A stretch of DNA of 64,000 nt from Acidobacteria bacterium UBA2990. GTDB lineage: Bacteria; Acidobacteriota; Vicinamibacteria; Vicinamibacterales; UBA8438. Below are positions 61,621-64,000 of this stretch, in pieces (position 1 is the first letter of the stretch; the number at the start of each line of letters is the position of its first letter). The stretch is taken from the NCBI GenBank assembly GCA_002347025.1, contig DEAE01000031.1, positions 176,941 to 240,940 on the forward strand. Direction: 5' to 3'. The notes under the pieces were generated by a model. The model was not told where the DNA came from. It worked only from the letters and a program-made list of their open reading frames with translations, and did no database searches. Made by a program: the position numbers and the translations under genes.

Positions 61621-63213
61621 ATGACTACGTCCACCGAGTCGACGCGACGCCGAACCCACGCAATAATCTCCCACCCTGATGCAGGGAAAACTACGCTGAC
61701 CGAAAAGTTGCTTCTCTACTCAGGGGCTATTCACATGGCGGGTTCTGTCCGGGCCAGAAAGACGTCCCGCCATGCTGTCAGCGATTGGATGGAAATGGAG
61801 AAAACTCGTGGAATATCAATCACCAGTTCGGTTTTGCAGTTCGAGTACCAAGGCGCAATGCTCAATCTGCTCGATACGCCAGGTCACGCAGACTTTTCAG
61901 AAGACACCTACAGAACCCTCGCAGCTGTCGATTCAGCCGTAATGCTCATAGACCACACGAAAGGCGTAGAGAGCCGGACTCTCAAGCTCTTTGACGTTTG
62001 CCGTATGCGTGGTCTCCCGGTAGTAAGCTTCATGAACAAACTCGACCGGAACGGACTGGATCCACTCAGTCTCATTGACGAGATAGCCAAAACGTTGCGC
62101 CTCAAAGTGTCTCCACTTAATTGGCCGGTTGGCATGGGACCATCCTTCTGTGGCGTGGTCGATGTCCGAACTCGAGCACTTACTCTCTTTGCAGACGGCG
62201 ACCACGGACAATTCATTGCGAAATCCATGCAAATACCGTTCAGTGAAGCCAGACAAGAGCTCGGTGAAAGGCTGCACGATCAAGTCTCTGAGCAACTAGA
62301 TCTCTTAGAGATCGCCGGAGAGCCCTGGGACAAACAGGCTTTTCTGGAAGGTGAGTTGACACCAATTCTCTGGGGTTCAGCTTCAAGAAACTTTGGCATC
62401 GAGCCTCTCTTGAACTACCTCGCTCAACACGCTGCTCCCCCAATGGCTCGAGGCTACCGAAACTTGTCAGGTGAATCAAAAACCTTAGCACCGGATGATC
62501 AAGACTTCAGTGGGTTTGTCTTTAAGATCCAAGCCAACATGAACCCGAGACACCGTGATCGAGTCGCATTCATCCGTGTAGTAAGCGGTCAGTTTAGACG
62601 AGGGATGGAAGTAACACTCGCACGAACAGGCGAAACGCTGCGCATGACGAAACCCCACACCTTTATGGCACAAGAGCGGTCAATTGTCGAAGATGCTTGG
62701 CCAGGCGACATCGTTGGCCTTTACGACCCAGGAAACTTGAGAATAGGTGACACCCTTCGTGAGGGCCCTGCAATTAAATTTGAAGGGATTCCACGATTCG
62801 CGCCTGAAAAATTAATGCGGACGGTTCTTAAGGACCCTCTCAAGCGTAAACAACTTTATTCGGGTATCGATCAACTCGCCCACGAAGGTGTAATTCAAGC
62901 ATTTTATCGGCCTGCAATGGGCCGCCAAGATCCGTGGCTCGGAGCGGTCGGGGCACTCCAATTCGAAGTCCTAAAACAGAGACTCCTCAATGAATACGGG
63001 GTATCGCTGGACCTCGAACCGCTTCCGTATTCCTGCGCTCGGTGGATCGGCGGTTCCCCGAAAGCGTTGGAATGGCTTAAGCAACGCCGGGATTATGTAG
63101 AGGTTGTAGATAGAAATGACCAGCCGGTTTTACTGTCAGAAACACCCTGGAGCGCCCAATACGTGGCAGACAATGCTCCGGGCATCGAACTTTATGACGT
63201 TGAGCCGATTTAA
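61621..63213 (+). CDS. prfC: Peptide chain release factor 3
   Basis: A 530-residue translational GTPase RF3, which recycles RF1/RF2 after termination. G1 is SHPDAGKTTLTEK (P-loop G22-K23-T24 region), the switch is RGISITSSVLQFEY, G3 is DTPGHADFSEDTYR, and G4 is NKLDR. The lineage SHPDAGKTTLTEKLLLYSGA with IHMAGSVRARK (shortened) separates RF3 from EF-G. The second and C-terminal domains follow (FKIQANMNPRHRDRVAFIR, LGAVGALQFEVLKQRL). Length matches E. coli PrfC (529). The stop TAA shares its last A with the ATG of the UPF0462 gene (TAATG), so the two genes are translationally coupled. Confidence 0.95.
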   Translation: MTTSTESTRRRTHAIISHPDAGKTTLTEKLLLYSGAIHMAGSVRARKTSRHAVSDWMEMEKTRGISITSSVLQFEYQGAMLNLLDTPGHADFSEDTYRTLAAVDSAVMLIDHTKGVESRTLKLFDVCRMRGLPVVSFMNKLDRNGLDPLSLIDEIAKTLRLKVSPLNWPVGMGPSFCGVVDVRTRALTLFADGDHGQFIAKSMQIPFSEARQELGERLHDQVSEQLDLLEIAGEPWDKQAFLEGELTPILWGSASRNFGIEPLLNYLAQHAAPPMARGYRNLSGESKTLAPDDQDFSGFVFKIQANMNPRHRDRVAFIRVVSGQFRRGMEVTLARTGETLRMTKPHTFMAQERSIVEDAWPGDIVGLYDPGNLRIGDTLREGPAIKFEGIPRFAPEKLMRTVLKDPLKRKQLYSGIDQLAHEGVIQAFYRPAMGRQDPWLGAVGALQFEVLKQRLLNEYGVSLDLEPLPYSCARWIGGSPKALEWLKQRRDYVEVVDRNDQPVLLSETPWSAQYVADNAPGIELYDVEPI

Positions 63214-63722
63214 TGAGTCGAATTGTTCTCGAGATCAAGCACACTTGGGATGGGAAAACACTTCCCCCCGAAGAACAAGCGATGGTCTGCTACCGAAAAG
63301 AGGACCTTAATCTGGTCGTCGACGTCAACGCTCCTTTTCATAGCGATCCCCCTCCTCCTGACCCCCCTGGCTCATTATGTGGTCTTTGGAAATGGGAAGT
63401 CGTCGAACTCTTTATTGCAACCAAGAACGAAACTTATACAGAAATTCAATTGGGCCCGCACGGCCACTTCCTAGTATTAACACTAGAGGGCGAACGCAAC
63501 ATTATCTCTAAGGGACACCTAATCGACCTCCGGGTTTCACACGACCGTAATCGCTGGGTCGGGCAGGCCCTGATTCCATTAACGTTGACTCCCCCTCTTC
63601 CATGGCGAGTCAACGCCTATGCAATCCATGGCTCTGGAGTCCAACGACGCTATCTCGCTGCTGAACCAGTACCTGGACGGCAGCCTGACTACCATCAGCT
63701 ACGCCACTTCAGATGGGTATAA
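63213..63722 (+). CDS. UPF0462 (C4orf33-like) protein
   Basis: A 169-residue protein with the marks of the UPF0462 family: the DPPGSLCGLWKWEVVELFIA block (shortened: LWKWEVVELFIA), EIQLGPHGHFLVLTLEGERN and the closing YHQLRHFRWV. The predicted fold is a CBM9-like beta-sandwich; the molecular function is unknown in bacteria and eukaryotes. There is no signal peptide, so it is cytoplasmic, unlike typical secreted CBM9 proteins. The start overlaps the prfC stop by one base (TAATG) and its 3' end overlaps the convergent nnrD gene by 14 bases (63709-63722). Confidence 0.8.
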   Translation: MSRIVLEIKHTWDGKTLPPEEQAMVCYRKEDLNLVVDVNAPFHSDPPPPDPPGSLCGLWKWEVVELFIATKNETYTEIQLGPHGHFLVLTLEGERNIISKGHLIDLRVSHDRNRWVGQALIPLTLTPPLPWRVNAYAIHGSGVQRRYLAAEPVPGRQPDYHQLRHFRWV

Positions 63723-64000
63723 AACCAAGAGGTCCAGCCCCCAACGGTTGAATCGATTGTCTGTCACGCGGTAATGCTGCCTGAAGGTCAAGCACGGCAA
63801 CGCCAAGATGATCACCTACATCACTCGCAAGCAATGCCACTTGGCCACACTTGGCAACTGCTAGATCTCCGGCCAATCCATGGAGAAACACCCCAAGGAC
63901 ACAAGCCTGTTCCACATTCAACGACTGAGCGATCCATGAGCTAATTACGCCGGTAAGTAGGTCGCCGGTGCCTCCTGTCGCCATCCCCGCATTACCGGTT
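63709..64000 (-). CDS. nnrD: ADP-dependent NAD(P)H-hydrate dehydratase, C-terminal part, cut by window edge
   Basis: Only the last 97 codons are in the window; the frame is open to base 64000. The visible part begins with TGNAGMATGGTGDLLTGVIS, the ATP/ADP-binding and catalytic (GTGD) signature of the ribokinase-fold dehydratase that repairs NADHX and NADPHX, and continues with FLHGLAGDLAVAKCGQVALLASD. Whether an N-terminal NnrE epimerase domain is fused upstream cannot be seen. Its 3' end overlaps the convergent UPF0462 gene by 14 bases. Confidence 0.9.
   Translation of the reverse strand, partial: TGNAGMATGGTGDLLTGVISSWIAQSLNVEQACVLGVFLHGLAGDLAVAKCGQVALLASDVGDHLGVAVLDLQAALPRDRQSIQPLGAGPLGFIPI

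Noticed and set aside
1..64000. CRISPR array, insertion sequence, prophage, tRNA or rRNA
   Set aside because: No regularly spaced repeats, transposase or integrase motifs, or tRNA T-loop/acceptor patterns were recognised by eye in the intergenic regions. A tRNA scan and covariance search would settle it.

Overview
The window is a chromosomal segment from a Gram-negative heterotroph. Most genes are full length, coding density is high, and no phage, transposon, integrase, tRNA, rRNA or CRISPR array was recognised. The gene content (planctomycete-type cytochrome/DUF1549/DUF1553 protein, DUF5916 outer-membrane protein, DUF2911, DUF305, many quinoprotein and NHL propellers) resembles uncultured marine or soil Acidobacteriota, Vicinamibacteria in particular. 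That placement is inferred from gene families only; no marker gene was aligned.

Left part (1-38 kb): an accessory region dominated by exported proteins. It holds four PQQ-type beta-propeller dehydrogenases (2983, 19783, 25108, 27137) and six other propeller proteins are spread over the window (9292, 13602, 14900, 16242, 31367, 53087). Among them are a gamma-glutamyltransferase, two metallo-beta-lactamase-fold hydrolases, a type B carboxylesterase, a NodB-type polysaccharide deacetylase, a threonine aldolase, a DUF2911 protein and one member of an uncharacterised exported family whose second copy lies at 57761. Most carry a signal peptide or lipobox, so this looks like a periplasmic and envelope oxidative/hydrolytic repertoire for scavenging organic matter. 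Smaller intracellular genes (Sel1, methyltransferase, 2OG-oxygenase, DEDD exonuclease, HMGL-type aldolase, flavin reductase) are interspersed.

Middle part (39-45.4 kb): a polyphosphate locus. Polyphosphate kinase and Ppx/GppA exopolyphosphatase are divergent with only 4 nt between their start codons. Facing ppx is a two-gene operon, a CHAD-domain protein (polyphosphate-binding family) overlapping an orphan ParA-type ATPase by ATGA. This is the best candidate here for a little-described system: ParA-driven positioning of polyphosphate granules with the CHAD protein as adaptor.

Right part (45.9-64 kb): mostly housekeeping genes. An M23 peptidase, secA and guaB run forward (secA and guaB nearly abut). 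tsaE, a TAT-type phosphotriesterase homologue, an NHL propeller, endonuclease III with an unusual C-terminal cysteine pattern, a YeeZ-like atypical SDR, selO and the second uncharacterised exported paralogue run in reverse. Malate synthase G, peptide chain release factor 3 and a UPF0462 protein run forward, and the window ends inside a reverse-strand NAD(P)H-hydrate dehydratase.

Start codons were moved inward from the longest reading frame wherever a Shine-Dalgarno match, a signal peptide or a family N-terminus supported it. Both end genes (1-2669 and 63709-64000) are cut by the window.
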